A DNA stretch of 33,108 nt from Acidithiobacillus montserratensis (GTDB lineage: Bacteria > Pseudomonadota > Gammaproteobacteria > Acidithiobacillales > Acidithiobacillaceae): the NCBI RefSeq assembly GCF_018853465.1, contig NZ_JABBOU010000018.1, forward strand, positions 1-33,108. The letters are read 5' to 3'. Both the position numbers and the translations under genes were made by a program. This document shows positions 8,621 to 16,343 of this stretch, piece by piece (positions within the stretch are counted from its first letter, which is position 1; every line of letters begins with the position of its first letter). Below the pieces are notes generated by a model that worked only from the letters and a program-made list of their open reading frames with translations, made no database searches and was not told the origin of the DNA.

Positions 8621-10231
8621 TTATTCCAGAGTACGCGAAATCTGCGCGTCTGGATGCACCTGATTCAGAGTGGTTGCCCGGCCCTGCTGCAGATTGTGAC
8701 GGATGGTCTGGGCCTGCTCCCGAATATTGGCTAGCTGGTCGTTAGACAAACGATCCAGATGCTTCCATTGCAGGGCCGTACGCGGATGTGCTCGAAATCT
8801 TTCTTCGTGGGTCTGCAGAAAATCCCAGTACAGCACCGTAAACGGGCAGGCTTTTTCACCCGTGGCCAATTTGGGCTGATAGGCGCAGCCCTGACAATGT
8901 CCGCCCATTTTTTGTAAATAGTTGCCGCTCGCTACATAGGGTTTGGAAGCCATCCAGCCACCATCGGCATATTGGGACATGCCCAACACATTGGGAAGTT
9001 CCACCCATTCCACCGCATCGACGTAAATGGCCAGAAACCAGCGATGAACAGCCTGCGGTTCCACACCCAGCAACAGGGCAAACAGGCCGGTAACCATCAG
9101 GCGTTCAATGTGGTGGGCATAGCCATGGCGAAGAGTGCGTCTTATGGTGTCTTTCAGGCAGGCCATATCGGTTGCCCCGGTCCAGTAGAAGTCCGGCAGT
9201 GGCTGGTGGGCTTGCAGAACATTCTGCTCCAGCCAGTCCGGCATCTGCAGCCAGTACAGGCCATGCACGTACTCACGCCAGCCCAGCACCTGGCGGATGA
9301 ATCCTTCTGCTGAGGCAATTGGCACACGACCCGCATGAAAGGCTTGCGCTACTGCCCGGACAACAGTTTCGGCGCGGAGCAGTCCCAGATTCATGGCGGC
9401 GGAGAGTCGTGAGTGATAAAGCCAGACCTGATCGGGCCAGAAAGCGTCTTGCAAGGGACCAAATGAGGCCAGACGCTGATCGATAAAGTCCTGCAGCGCC
9501 GCTTCTGCTTCCTGGGGAGTCACCGGCCAGTCAAAGTGTGCGAGGCTGCCTGGATGCTTAGCAAACTGCGCGTCGATTTGCGCCATCACCTCAAGGGTTA
9601 TCGCATCCGGCGGAAAACTCAGTGGTTCAGGAATCCAGCCCGGACCCTGGGGGCCGGGGCGCTGACGGTTCTCCTGATCATAATTCCAGCGTCCGCCAAC
9701 CGGTTGACTATTTTCCATGAGGATGCCGGTTTTCTGGCGAGCATAACGATACCAGAATTCCAGACGCAGCTGCCGGTAGGATTTTGCCCATTCGGCAAAT
9801 TCGGAAATCGAAAATAGAAAATTGTGATGGCGGCGTTCCTGCCAGGGAATTCCCCGTCGCTCGGCACAAGTGCGCAGAGTTTCGCGTAACTGCCAGGTAC
9901 CCGGTCGCAGGCTGATGATCTGCTGCGGTTGCCAGCGCTGCAAGGTGTCGTCCAATGCTTCCGCCAGGCTCTGGTAGGGGTGGCTGCCCAGAGTCAGATA
10001 TTCCAGAGGAAATCCCCTTTGCCGCAAGCTTTCCGCATGATGGCGCATGGCACTGAGAAAAAGGGTGATGCGGGCTTTATGGGACCAGACGACGGTGGAT
10101 TCTTCAGGTACTTCAGCCATCCAGCAGCAATCTTGTTCCGGATCAAAATCTGTGAGAACCGCGCTCTCGGGATCCAGATGATCGCCGAGAATGACGACGA
10201 GGTGACGAATGATACGCTCAGGATCGGGCAT
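8621..10231 (-). CDS. FeS-type cryptochrome/photolyase (FeS-BCP, (6-4) photolyase-like)
   Basis: A 536-residue member of the photolyase-related family that contains a [4Fe-4S] cluster; characterised members such as Agrobacterium PhrB repair (6-4) photoproducts. The N-terminal domain LVVILGDHLDPES begins a Rossmann fold. The C-terminal FAD domain has GYAHHIERLMVTG with the family's His pair, and four candidate cluster cysteines: one in MACLKDT, then GHCQGC and KACPF, spaced C-x2-C-x12-C as in PhrB. The ATG at 10231 is preferred because a longer in-frame start at 10294 would lie inside DUF2256, whose 3' end overlaps this gene by 14 bases. Expression probably depends on the shared operator at 10390-10418. 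Confidence 0.93.
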   Translation of the reverse strand: MPDPERIIRHLVVILGDHLDPESAVLTDFDPEQDCCWMAEVPEESTVVWSHKARITLFLSAMRHHAESLRQRGFPLEYLTLGSHPYQSLAEALDDTLQRWQPQQIISLRPGTWQLRETLRTCAERRGIPWQERRHHNFLFSISEFAEWAKSYRQLRLEFWYRYARQKTGILMENSQPVGGRWNYDQENRQRPGPQGPGWIPEPLSFPPDAITLEVMAQIDAQFAKHPGSLAHFDWPVTPQEAEAALQDFIDQRLASFGPLQDAFWPDQVWLYHSRLSAAMNLGLLRAETVVRAVAQAFHAGRVPIASAEGFIRQVLGWREYVHGLYWLQMPDWLEQNVLQAHQPLPDFYWTGATDMACLKDTIRRTLRHGYAHHIERLMVTGLFALLLGVEPQAVHRWFLAIYVDAVEWVELPNVLGMSQYADGGWMASKPYVASGNYLQKMGGHCQGCAYQPKLATGEKACPFTVLYWDFLQTHEERFRAHPRTALQWKHLDRLSNDQLANIREQAQTIRHNLQQGRATTLNQVHPDAQISRTLE

Positions 10232-10379
10232 CGGTCGGATTCCTGGCTGAACGCTTTTGTTTTCGACAGGCGGCAGAGCAGTACAGTACTTCATCCCAGC
10301 AGCGTCGCCAGCGTTTGCGCCAGGTGAAGGAGCGATGACAAATCACACAGATTTTTTCTTCCATGATACGTTGTACCAT
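10218..10379 (-). CDS. DUF2256 zinc-ribbon mini-protein, first gene of the photolyase operon
   Basis: A 53-residue protein found by reading the minus strand just upstream of the photolyase. It contains EKICVICHRSFTWRKRW, then RRCWDEVLYCSAACR, the DUF2256 signature with four metal-binding Cys (C-x2-C and C-x3-C) and the WRKRW/CWDEV core. DUF2256 genes are commonly next to photolyase-related genes; the function is unknown. The ATG at 10379 has AAGG about ten bases upstream; an ATG at 10364 is an alternative. Its TGA (10218-10220) lies inside the photolyase start region, so the two are translationally coupled. Confidence 0.88.
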   Translation of the reverse strand: MVQRIMEEKICVICHRSFTWRKRWRRCWDEVLYCSAACRKQKRSARNPTDARS

Positions 10380-10389
10380 TGAACTGCCT

Positions 10390-10418
10390 TATACAAAATG
10401 AGAAATTGTATAGTACAA
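10390..10418 (-). promoter_or_regulatory. LitR-type operator in front of DUF2256-photolyase (TTGTAC + TATACA-N11-TGTATA)
   Basis: Read on the minus strand: TTGTAC (10418-10413), then TATACA (10412-10407), eleven bases, then TGTATA (10395-10390), followed at once by AGG of the ribosome site. The two hexamers form an inverted repeat. The pattern fits T(G/A)TACA...TGTA(C/T)A, the form I recall for Pseudomonas LitR-class regulators, but with an 11-base rather than a 12-base spacer. The same element precedes the divergent flavoprotein gene. A protein bound here would cover the transcription start region. Confidence 0.75.
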
Positions 10419-10628
10419 TATGTCTAAATAGTTTGAGGTGCAATCCTCCTTCTTATGCGTTTTGCATCCGCAGGCGAGGAATTTACGTATCTATTAATAT
10501 TGTTGGTTCCCCCTGGTTTTGCTCTGCCATGGGGTGTTGTATGCTGCGCTTGGAGGCTTGTGTATTTGATCAAGGCGTTCAGCATGCTGCTCAGCCGACA
10601 TCCTGGAATATTCGTACAAAATATATTG

Positions 10629-10657
10629 TTGTAGTGTACATTTAAAAACAATGTACA
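10629..10657 (+). promoter_or_regulatory. LitR-type operator in front of the lipid/flavoprotein operon (TTGTAG + TGTACA-N11-TGTACA)
   Basis: TTGTAG (10629-10634) is followed without a gap by TGTACA (10635-10640), eleven bases, then TGTACA (10652-10657), which runs into the AAGGAG ribosome site. Both TGTACA hexamers are perfect palindromes. Position, spacing and context match the element before the photolyase operon, so one regulator probably controls both. The candidate is the MerR/LitR-type protein at 20052-20963. A further CGTACA lies at 10613-10618. Confidence 0.78.
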
Positions 10658-10667
10658 AAGGAGATTT

Positions 10668-11987
10668 ATGCGCATTGCCATCATTGGGGCAGGCATTTCC
10701 GGTCTGGGGGCGGCCTGGATATTACGGAAAACCCATGAACTGACTGTTTTTGAGGCCGCAGATTATGCCGGAGGCCATACTCATACGGTGGATGTGCAGC
10801 AACAGGGGCTGTCGGCACCGGTGGATACGGGGTTTCTGGTATTCAATGATCGCACCTATCCCCATCTGCTGGGGCTTTTCGCCGAGCTGGATGTACCCTG
10901 GACCGCCAGCGATATGTCGCTCAGCGTGCGCCTTCCGGCACTGAATCTGGAGTGGTGCGGCTCCAGTCTCGGTACCCTTTTTGCGCAAAAAAGAAATGCC
11001 TTGCGTCCCGCATTCTGGGGCATGCTCAAGGACATTCTCCGCTTCAACCGCGCAGCCCTGGCCTGGTTGAATCAGAGCGATGCGGACATCACTCTGGGAG
11101 AGTTTCTGGAAAGGGGGGCTTACGGTGAGTGGTTCAGGAGCGCCTACCTGCTGCCCATGGCCGCCGCCATCTGGTCGTGTCCGACCGGGACCATGTTAGC
11201 TTATCCGGCGCGGTCTATCCTGACGTTTTATCGCAATCATGGGCTTTTGCAGATTTTTAATCGTCCGCAATGGCGAACGGTGCTGGGCGGAGGGCGTGAA
11301 TATGTGCAGCGTATCATCCGGGATCTGCCGGATCTGCGTTTGAATACGCCGGTGGAAGCTTTACGCCCCGATCGTCAGGGCGGCGTCTTGGTTCAGTACG
11401 CTGGCGGCCGGGAAGAGCACTTTGATCAGGTCATCTGTGCATTACATGGGGATCAAGCCAGGGGGTTGCTCGGCGAGCACTGGCCTGCCCAGAAAGCGGC
11501 GCTGGCGCATTGCCAGTATCAGGACAACATCGCGTATCTGCATGGGGATGAACACTTTTTACCCAAACGCCGCAAGGCCTGGGCGGCCTGGAATTTTCAC
11601 GAAGAGGGTGTTGCTGATGCTCAGCGTTCTGTAGCAGTTACTTACCTGATCAACCAGTTGCAGCCTTTGCCTTTCACTACACCGGTAATGGTGACCTTGA
11701 ATCCGCAACAAGCACCGGATCCCGAAAAAACCTGGGCACAGTTTCATTACGCCCATCCGGTTTTTGATCACGGAGCGCTGGCGGGTCAGGAAGCCATCCG
11801 CCGTCTACAGGGCGCTGATGGACTCTGGTTTTGTGGCGCCTGGCTGGGTCATGGGTTTCACGAGGATGGCCTGCGCAGTGCGGTAGAAGTCGCCAATCGC
11901 ATGGGTATTCGTGCGGCCTGGCAGCAACAGGAGAGTTCCGTTTCTGAACCCCGGATGGAAATATGCCCAGAACACGCCCTACGTTAA
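10668..11987 (+). CDS. FAD-dependent oxidoreductase, COG2907 family (amine-oxidase fold)
   Basis: A 439-residue flavoprotein with the N-terminal dinucleotide motif IAIIGAGISGLGAAW and the second-strand FEAADYAGGHTHTVDV. The C-terminal FAD motif is LWFCGAWLGHGFHEDGLRSA. COG2907 proteins almost always sit beside DUF1365 and a Cfa-like methyltransferase; in Rhodobacter, members of this gene set belong to the singlet-oxygen regulon and have been tied to furan fatty acid formation. Action on an acyl chain in the membrane, such as desaturation of a methylated fatty acid, is therefore plausible but inferred. AAGGAG lies six bases before the ATG. The 3' end overlaps DUF1365 by 25 bases. Confidence 0.9.
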   Translation: MRIAIIGAGISGLGAAWILRKTHELTVFEAADYAGGHTHTVDVQQQGLSAPVDTGFLVFNDRTYPHLLGLFAELDVPWTASDMSLSVRLPALNLEWCGSSLGTLFAQKRNALRPAFWGMLKDILRFNRAALAWLNQSDADITLGEFLERGAYGEWFRSAYLLPMAAAIWSCPTGTMLAYPARSILTFYRNHGLLQIFNRPQWRTVLGGGREYVQRIIRDLPDLRLNTPVEALRPDRQGGVLVQYAGGREEHFDQVICALHGDQARGLLGEHWPAQKAALAHCQYQDNIAYLHGDEHFLPKRRKAWAAWNFHEEGVADAQRSVAVTYLINQLQPLPFTTPVMVTLNPQQAPDPEKTWAQFHYAHPVFDHGALAGQEAIRRLQGADGLWFCGAWLGHGFHEDGLRSAVEVANRMGIRAAWQQQESSVSEPRMEICPEHALR

Positions 11988-12730
11988 CAGGTGGACTTTT
12001 GTTGGGGCGGGTCATGCACCGGCGCCTGCAACCCCCGCGTCCTGCTTTTCATTATCGCACGTTCAGCATTTGCTTCGATCTGGATGCGCTGCCCCTTTTG
12101 CAAAAGGTGCTTTCTCGCTTCAGTCCCCTGCGTTTTTATAATCGTGATCACGGTCCCCGGGACGGCTCTGCTTTGCTGCCCTGGATTCAGGGATGCTTTG
12201 CCGAGCAGCAGATTCCTGCCAGCCGCTATGTGCTGGTTACCTACCCACGTCTTTGGGGCTATGTATTCAATCCAGTCAGTTTTTGGTTGGGACTGGATGA
12301 AAACGACCAGATTCGCGGGGTGCTGGCAGAGGTCAATAATACTTTTGGCGAGCACCATAGTTATCTGCTCGCCCACGCAGATCGCCGGATTATTGGGCAG
12401 GGAGACTGGTTGACAGCGGACAAAGCCTTCCATGTATCACCGTTTTTACCTGTAGAAGGGCAATACCGTTTTCGGTTTCGCCTGCAAGAACAGAGTTTTC
12501 ATGCGGATATTCATTATCTGGATGCGGCTGGCGAACCCTGTTTGCTTACCCGGATAGCGGGAAACCGGCAGACGCTGAGTTTGCCCAAGGTATGGAGAGC
12601 GGTGTTGCGACAGCCCTTCATGACTTTTTCCGTGGTCTTTTTTATTCACTGGCAGGCTCTGAGGCTCTGGCGTGCCCATATCCCCTTTCACAAAAAACCG
12701 GAACCCCCGCAGCAGGAGATCAGTTTATGA
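11963..12730 (+). CDS. DUF1365 family protein
   Basis: A 255-residue protein with the family marks GRVMHRRLQPPRPAFHYRTF near the start, then FYNRDHGPRDG, YPRLWGYVFNPVSFW and EVNNTFGEHHSY. A hydrophobic stretch FMTFSVVFFIHWQALRLW near the C terminus suggests membrane association. DUF1365 has no settled biochemical function. Its constant company is the COG2907 flavoprotein and a Cfa-like methyltransferase, so it is probably a partner in fatty-acid modification. It overlaps the genes on both sides (25 bases, then ATGA), indicating tight translational coupling. Confidence 0.9.
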   Translation: MPRTRPTLTGGLLLGRVMHRRLQPPRPAFHYRTFSICFDLDALPLLQKVLSRFSPLRFYNRDHGPRDGSALLPWIQGCFAEQQIPASRYVLVTYPRLWGYVFNPVSFWLGLDENDQIRGVLAEVNNTFGEHHSYLLAHADRRIIGQGDWLTADKAFHVSPFLPVEGQYRFRFRLQEQSFHADIHYLDAAGEPCLLTRIAGNRQTLSLPKVWRAVLRQPFMTFSVVFFIHWQALRLWRAHIPFHKKPEPPQQEISL

Positions 12731-13944
12731 GCACCGTGTTTGATAATCGCCGCGTTCCTGTGAACAGGCTGCCCCGTTCTGCACAGACCTTGCTGAAAAT
12801 GCTGGAAGGAATGGGTTGCGGACAGTTGACTCTGAAAACCCCGGAAGGGGAGATCATGCAGTTTCAGGGGACAGAATCGGGCCTGCACGCCGATTGGGTC
12901 ATTCATGACTGGCGCATTTTATCGTGCTTGGCTCGGGATGGAGATATCGCCTTTGGTCGCGGATACATGGAAGGCTTGTGGGAGAGCAGTGATCCGGTCG
13001 CCTTGCTGCGTCTGGCCATTGCCAATCGGGCTATGGTCGAAAAATATGTTGAAGGTTCATGGTCCCGGCGACTGATATTTACTCTTTTGAATCGTTTGCT
13101 ACGCGCCAATACCCGGCGAGGTAGCCGCCGTAATATCGCTTTCCACTATGATCTGGGCAATGATTTTTATCAGCTCTGGCTGGATAACAGCATGACCTAT
13201 TCCAGCGCTCTCTATGATGGAGAAGATGCCCTGAGTCTGGAGGCTGCCCAGGAAAAAAAATATGCCCGCGCCTTGAATGCATTGAATCTGGCTCCGGGAG
13301 CGCGGATTCTGGAAATTGGCTGTGGTTGGGGTGGTTTTGCCGAATATGCAGCGCGCTGCGGATATTTTGTCCATGGTATCACCCTATCCACCGAGCAGTT
13401 GGCTTTTGCCCGGGAGCGTTTAAATCGCAAGGGACTGGATCATTTCACGGAGTTTTCTCTGACGGATTATCGCGACATGCAGGGCCATTACGATGGCATT
13501 GTCTCGATCGAAATGCTCGAAGCCGTAGGGGCTGAGTGGTGGCCCAGTTATTTTCAGCAACTTCGGCAGTTGTTGCGACGCGGCGGGCGAGCCCTGATCC
13601 AGAGTATTACCATTGCCGACGAACGCTTTTCCGCTTACCAGAAAAGCTCTGATTTTATCAGGCATTATGTCTTCCCCGGGGGTATGCTGCCGGCGCCGGC
13701 GCGACTTCTGGCAGAAATCCGTGCTGCAGGTTTGCAGATGATTGAACGCAAAGACTTTGGTCAGGACTATGCACGGACCTTACAGCTATGGCGACAGCAA
13801 TTTGACAGGCAGGAAGAAGCCATTGAGGCGCTTGGTTATGACCCGGTTTTTCGCAGAATGTGGCGTTTTTATCTGATGTACTGCGAGGCGGGTTTTGCCG
13901 AGAGTGAAATTGATCTGACTCAGGTGACGTTGTCCCATGGCTAA
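12727..13944 (+). CDS. cfa: Cyclopropane-fatty-acyl-phospholipid synthase family methyltransferase
   Basis: A 405-residue SAM-dependent methyltransferase acting on unsaturated phospholipid acyl chains. The SAM motif is ARILEIGCGWGGFAEYAA, with NDFYQLWLDNSMTYSSALY before it. VSIEMLEAVGAEWW and the active-site segment DFIRHYVFPGGMLP follow, all as in Cfa. In this gene neighbourhood the product may be a methylated (furan-precursor) rather than a cyclopropane fatty acid, as for UfaM; sequence alone does not decide. The ATG at 12727 overlaps the DUF1365 stop as ATGA, with AGGAG upstream; an open extension further upstream is shadow reading inside DUF1365. Confidence 0.93.
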   Translation: MSTVFDNRRVPVNRLPRSAQTLLKMLEGMGCGQLTLKTPEGEIMQFQGTESGLHADWVIHDWRILSCLARDGDIAFGRGYMEGLWESSDPVALLRLAIANRAMVEKYVEGSWSRRLIFTLLNRLLRANTRRGSRRNIAFHYDLGNDFYQLWLDNSMTYSSALYDGEDALSLEAAQEKKYARALNALNLAPGARILEIGCGWGGFAEYAARCGYFVHGITLSTEQLAFARERLNRKGLDHFTEFSLTDYRDMQGHYDGIVSIEMLEAVGAEWWPSYFQQLRQLLRRGGRALIQSITIADERFSAYQKSSDFIRHYVFPGGMLPAPARLLAEIRAAGLQMIERKDFGQDYARTLQLWRQQFDRQEEAIEALGYDPVFRRMWRFYLMYCEAGFAESEIDLTQVTLSHG

Positions 13945-14473
13945 GCTACTCATTTTTTTGTGGCTATTGTTGCTCAGTCCGCTGGCCTGGGCAAAACCGC
14001 CCCAGGTGTCCTTGCCGGCGGCGGTGAAAACCGCCGAGCCTGATTTGCATTTGTTGGGCGCAGGACATCTGAACTGGTTATTTTTCAACGTCTATAATGC
14101 GGCACTCTGGGTGAGCGGCAGTGATTACACGCCGACCCAGCCATTTGCATTGGGAATAGACTATGAGCGGAGCTTCAGCAGTCACGAACTGGTAAAAACT
14201 TCGCTGAAAGAAATGCGTCGGCTGGACGGTCTGAGTCCTGCGCAATTGACCCGATTTCAGACGGACCTGAAAAACGCCTTTCCGGACGTGAAATCCGGGG
14301 ATCAGATTGTGGGTTTATGCGTGCCCGGAAAATATACTGCTTTTTATTATAATGGCATTCTGCACAGCAAAATTAATGATCCGCAATTCTGTCCGGACTT
14401 TTTTGCCATCTGGCTGAGTCCCCGGACCCAGGTGCAGGGCTTGCGGAAAAATCTGCTGGGCAGGCATGAATAA
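13937..14473 (+). CDS. Chalcone isomerase-like exported protein
   Basis: A 178-residue protein with an N-terminal signal peptide (LLIFLWLLLLSPLAWA) and then the chalcone-isomerase-like fold used by many proteobacterial periplasmic proteins: GHLNWLFFNVYNAALWVSG, IDYERSFSSHELVKTSLKEM, and a closing FFAIWLSP segment. The bacterial members are thought to bind fatty acids or other small molecules rather than to isomerise chalcones. It overlaps cfa by eight bases and the MFS gene by eight bases, so it belongs to the same operon and may handle modified acyl groups in the periplasm. Confidence 0.85.
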   Translation: MAKLLIFLWLLLLSPLAWAKPPQVSLPAAVKTAEPDLHLLGAGHLNWLFFNVYNAALWVSGSDYTPTQPFALGIDYERSFSSHELVKTSLKEMRRLDGLSPAQLTRFQTDLKNAFPDVKSGDQIVGLCVPGKYTAFYYNGILHSKINDPQFCPDFFAIWLSPRTQVQGLRKNLLGRHE

Positions 14474-15758
14474 AGTTCAGCGGCAGGATGTTCCTTCCTT
14501 CAAAACTCTCCTGCTTTATGCGCCATTGGGAATGCCGCTGGCTTTTGGCGCACTGCCGGTTTATTTGCTGATTCCCCATCTGTATGCCAAAAATTTTGGC
14601 CTTTCTCTGAGTTTACTGGGTGTCATTTTGCTGGCGGTACGTTTGCTCGACGCCCTACAGGACCCGCTGATCGGACTTTGGAGTGACCGTTGGGCAGAAC
14701 ATCATCAAGGGCGCCGGGTGCTGATTCTCCTGGGTATACCGGGGATGATTCTGGGTTTTTACGGACTTTTCAATCCGTGGCCGGGAATGATCTGGCTCAG
14801 TCTGTCTTTCTCGTTGATCATTTTTTATCTGTTTTTCAGTGTTACCAGCGTCAACTATCAGGCTTTGGGAGCAGAATTATCCCGGGATTACAATGGCCGG
14901 ACCTGGCTCACCACCAGTCGTGAGGCGGGAGCCTTGGTGGGCGTACTGCTGGCTGCTGCCCTGCCGGATCTGTTGATGCAGCAATGGGGCAGAGTGCATG
15001 GCCTGGAAATATTTGCGGGTATTTTTGCCCTGTTTTTGGTACTGGCCGTGCTGCCTTTGCAAAAACCCGGCATGCAGCGCCCGGTCGTTGGTGAAAGACT
15101 CCCCTGGTGGGGCTTTTTTGCAGCGCTGAAGCATAAGCCATTACGGCACCTACTGATTATTTATTTGCTTTCACAATCCGCCAATACCGTAGCCGGAACG
15201 CTCTTTTTCTTTTTTGTGGATGAAATACTCGGCGCACACTCGCTGGCCCCTCTGTTTCTGTTAGCCTATTTTCTTTCGGGAGCATTAGGCATGCCTTTAT
15301 GGTTATGGCTATCGGGACGTTTCAGTAAAAGTTTGGCCTGGCGCCTGTCGATGTTCGTCGCCATCCTGGCATTTTTAGGTGCTTTTTTTCTTCGCTCGGG
15401 TGATGTTTGGCCCTATGCCCTGATTTGCGTGCTGACAGGGCTGACTCTGGGAGCTGATCAGGCTCTGCCACCGAGTCTTCTGGCCGACCACAGCGACCAG
15501 GATAAGCGCAGTCGTCCGGGAAGTTATTTCGGTTTGTTCAATTGGGTAGGTAAGGCAGCCACCGCTTTGGGGGCCGGCTTGATATTGCCATTATTGCAAG
15601 GCTTGGGCTATTCGGCAGGACAAGATCTTTGGGCTTTATCTTTTTGTTATGCGCTGGTGCCAGCACTGATCAAAATATTGGCCATTATTCTCATGGGTGT
15701 CTGGTCCGTAGAGGGTCGGAATTCTTTAGTTCCATTATTGGGAGGTTATCATGAATAA
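14466..15758 (+). CDS. MFS transporter of the GPH/MFS_2 type
   Basis: A 430-residue membrane protein with about twelve hydrophobic segments. The loop RLLDALQDPLIGLWSDRWAE is the signature of the glycoside-pentoside-hexuronide branch, the same branch as MFSD2-type lipid transporters. GPH-type members are a regular part of Cfa/DUF1365/COG2907 operons. Movement of a lipid or lysolipid is possible, but the substrate is unknown. Its start overlaps the previous gene, and its last bases overlap the DUF3833 gene. Confidence 0.87.
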   Translation: MNKVQRQDVPSFKTLLLYAPLGMPLAFGALPVYLLIPHLYAKNFGLSLSLLGVILLAVRLLDALQDPLIGLWSDRWAEHHQGRRVLILLGIPGMILGFYGLFNPWPGMIWLSLSFSLIIFYLFFSVTSVNYQALGAELSRDYNGRTWLTTSREAGALVGVLLAAALPDLLMQQWGRVHGLEIFAGIFALFLVLAVLPLQKPGMQRPVVGERLPWWGFFAALKHKPLRHLLIIYLLSQSANTVAGTLFFFFVDEILGAHSLAPLFLLAYFLSGALGMPLWLWLSGRFSKSLAWRLSMFVAILAFLGAFFLRSGDVWPYALICVLTGLTLGADQALPPSLLADHSDQDKRSRPGSYFGLFNWVGKAATALGAGLILPLLQGLGYSAGQDLWALSFCYALVPALIKILAIILMGVWSVEGRNSLVPLLGGYHE

Positions 15759-16341
15759 AATACAGCAAATAGTCGGTTTATCATTGGTCATGGCCTTGGC
15801 CGGTTGCGCGACGCAGCCCCAGGAATATGCGCAAAGTCGGCCAAAGTTCGATCTGAAGACCTTTTTTAATGGCCCCCTGATGGCCCAGGGCGTATTTGAA
15901 AATCGTTCAGGAAAGGTCGTTAATCGTTTTGTGGTGCGCATGATGGGTACCTGGCAAGGTAATCAGGGTACTCTGGTGGAAAATTTCACCTATTTTGATG
16001 CCGCCGGCAAAAAAACCTATCAACAACGGGTTTGGCATCTGACTGAAACCAGTAACCATCATTTTGTGGGTAGTGCCGAAGGTTCAGCCGGCAATGTGGC
16101 CAAAGCTTCTGGAGATGCCTTTGGTTTCGCTCTGCACTGGTCCTACGATGTGCGCCAACCGGTGGGCAAAACCTTTTATAACCTCCATGCCAATGACTGG
16201 ATGTATATGATTACTCCGAATACGGTCATGGATCATACCGATGTGACCTGGTACGGACTGCATGCCGGAAATATTTTTCTGGAAATGCACAAACTCCCTG
16301 ATACCGCTGAAAATCGGGCAAAAGTAGCGGAAGTGAAATAA
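15751..16341 (+). CDS. DUF3833 lipoprotein
   Basis: A 196-residue protein with a type II signal peptide ending in the lipobox LAGC (Cys19), so it is probably anchored in a membrane facing the periplasm. The DUF3833 core includes FFNGPLMAQGVFENRSGKVV, GTWQG, RVWHL, VGSAEGSAGNV and NDWMYMI. The function is unknown. A ribosome site GGAGG precedes the ATG. It is the last gene of the rightward operon and ends two bases before the convergent permease. A second copy without a lipobox lies at 22240-22794. Confidence 0.88.
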   Translation: MNKIQQIVGLSLVMALAGCATQPQEYAQSRPKFDLKTFFNGPLMAQGVFENRSGKVVNRFVVRMMGTWQGNQGTLVENFTYFDAAGKKTYQQRVWHLTETSNHHFVGSAEGSAGNVAKASGDAFGFALHWSYDVRQPVGKTFYNLHANDWMYMITPNTVMDHTDVTWYGLHAGNIFLEMHKLPDTAENRAKVAEVK

Positions 16342-16343
16342 GT

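Larger units (their letters stand above)
10380..10667. other. Divergent intergenic region between the photolyase and lipid operons
   Basis: About 290 bases without a gene I can support. Each end carries the same operator (10390-10418 and 10629-10657). The ~210 bases between them are less GC-rich than the genes and hold an imperfect stem-loop (CCCCTGG at 10510-10516 with CCATGGGG at 10527-10534). A possible -10 (TATATT, 10622-10627) faces the flavoprotein gene, without a convincing -35. A short open frame running rightward from 10379 has no family resemblance and spans the operators, so I do not call it a gene. Confidence 0.6.

Noticed and set aside
10232..10294. N-terminal extension of the photolyase from an ATG at 10294
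   Set aside because: These 21 residues are the shifted reading of the DUF2256 gene, which has the better family match; the ATG at 10231 gives the usual photolyase start.
10379..10645. Rightward 88-codon open frame in the photolyase/lipid intergenic region
   Set aside because: It spans both operators, lacks a ribosome site and shows no family resemblance.
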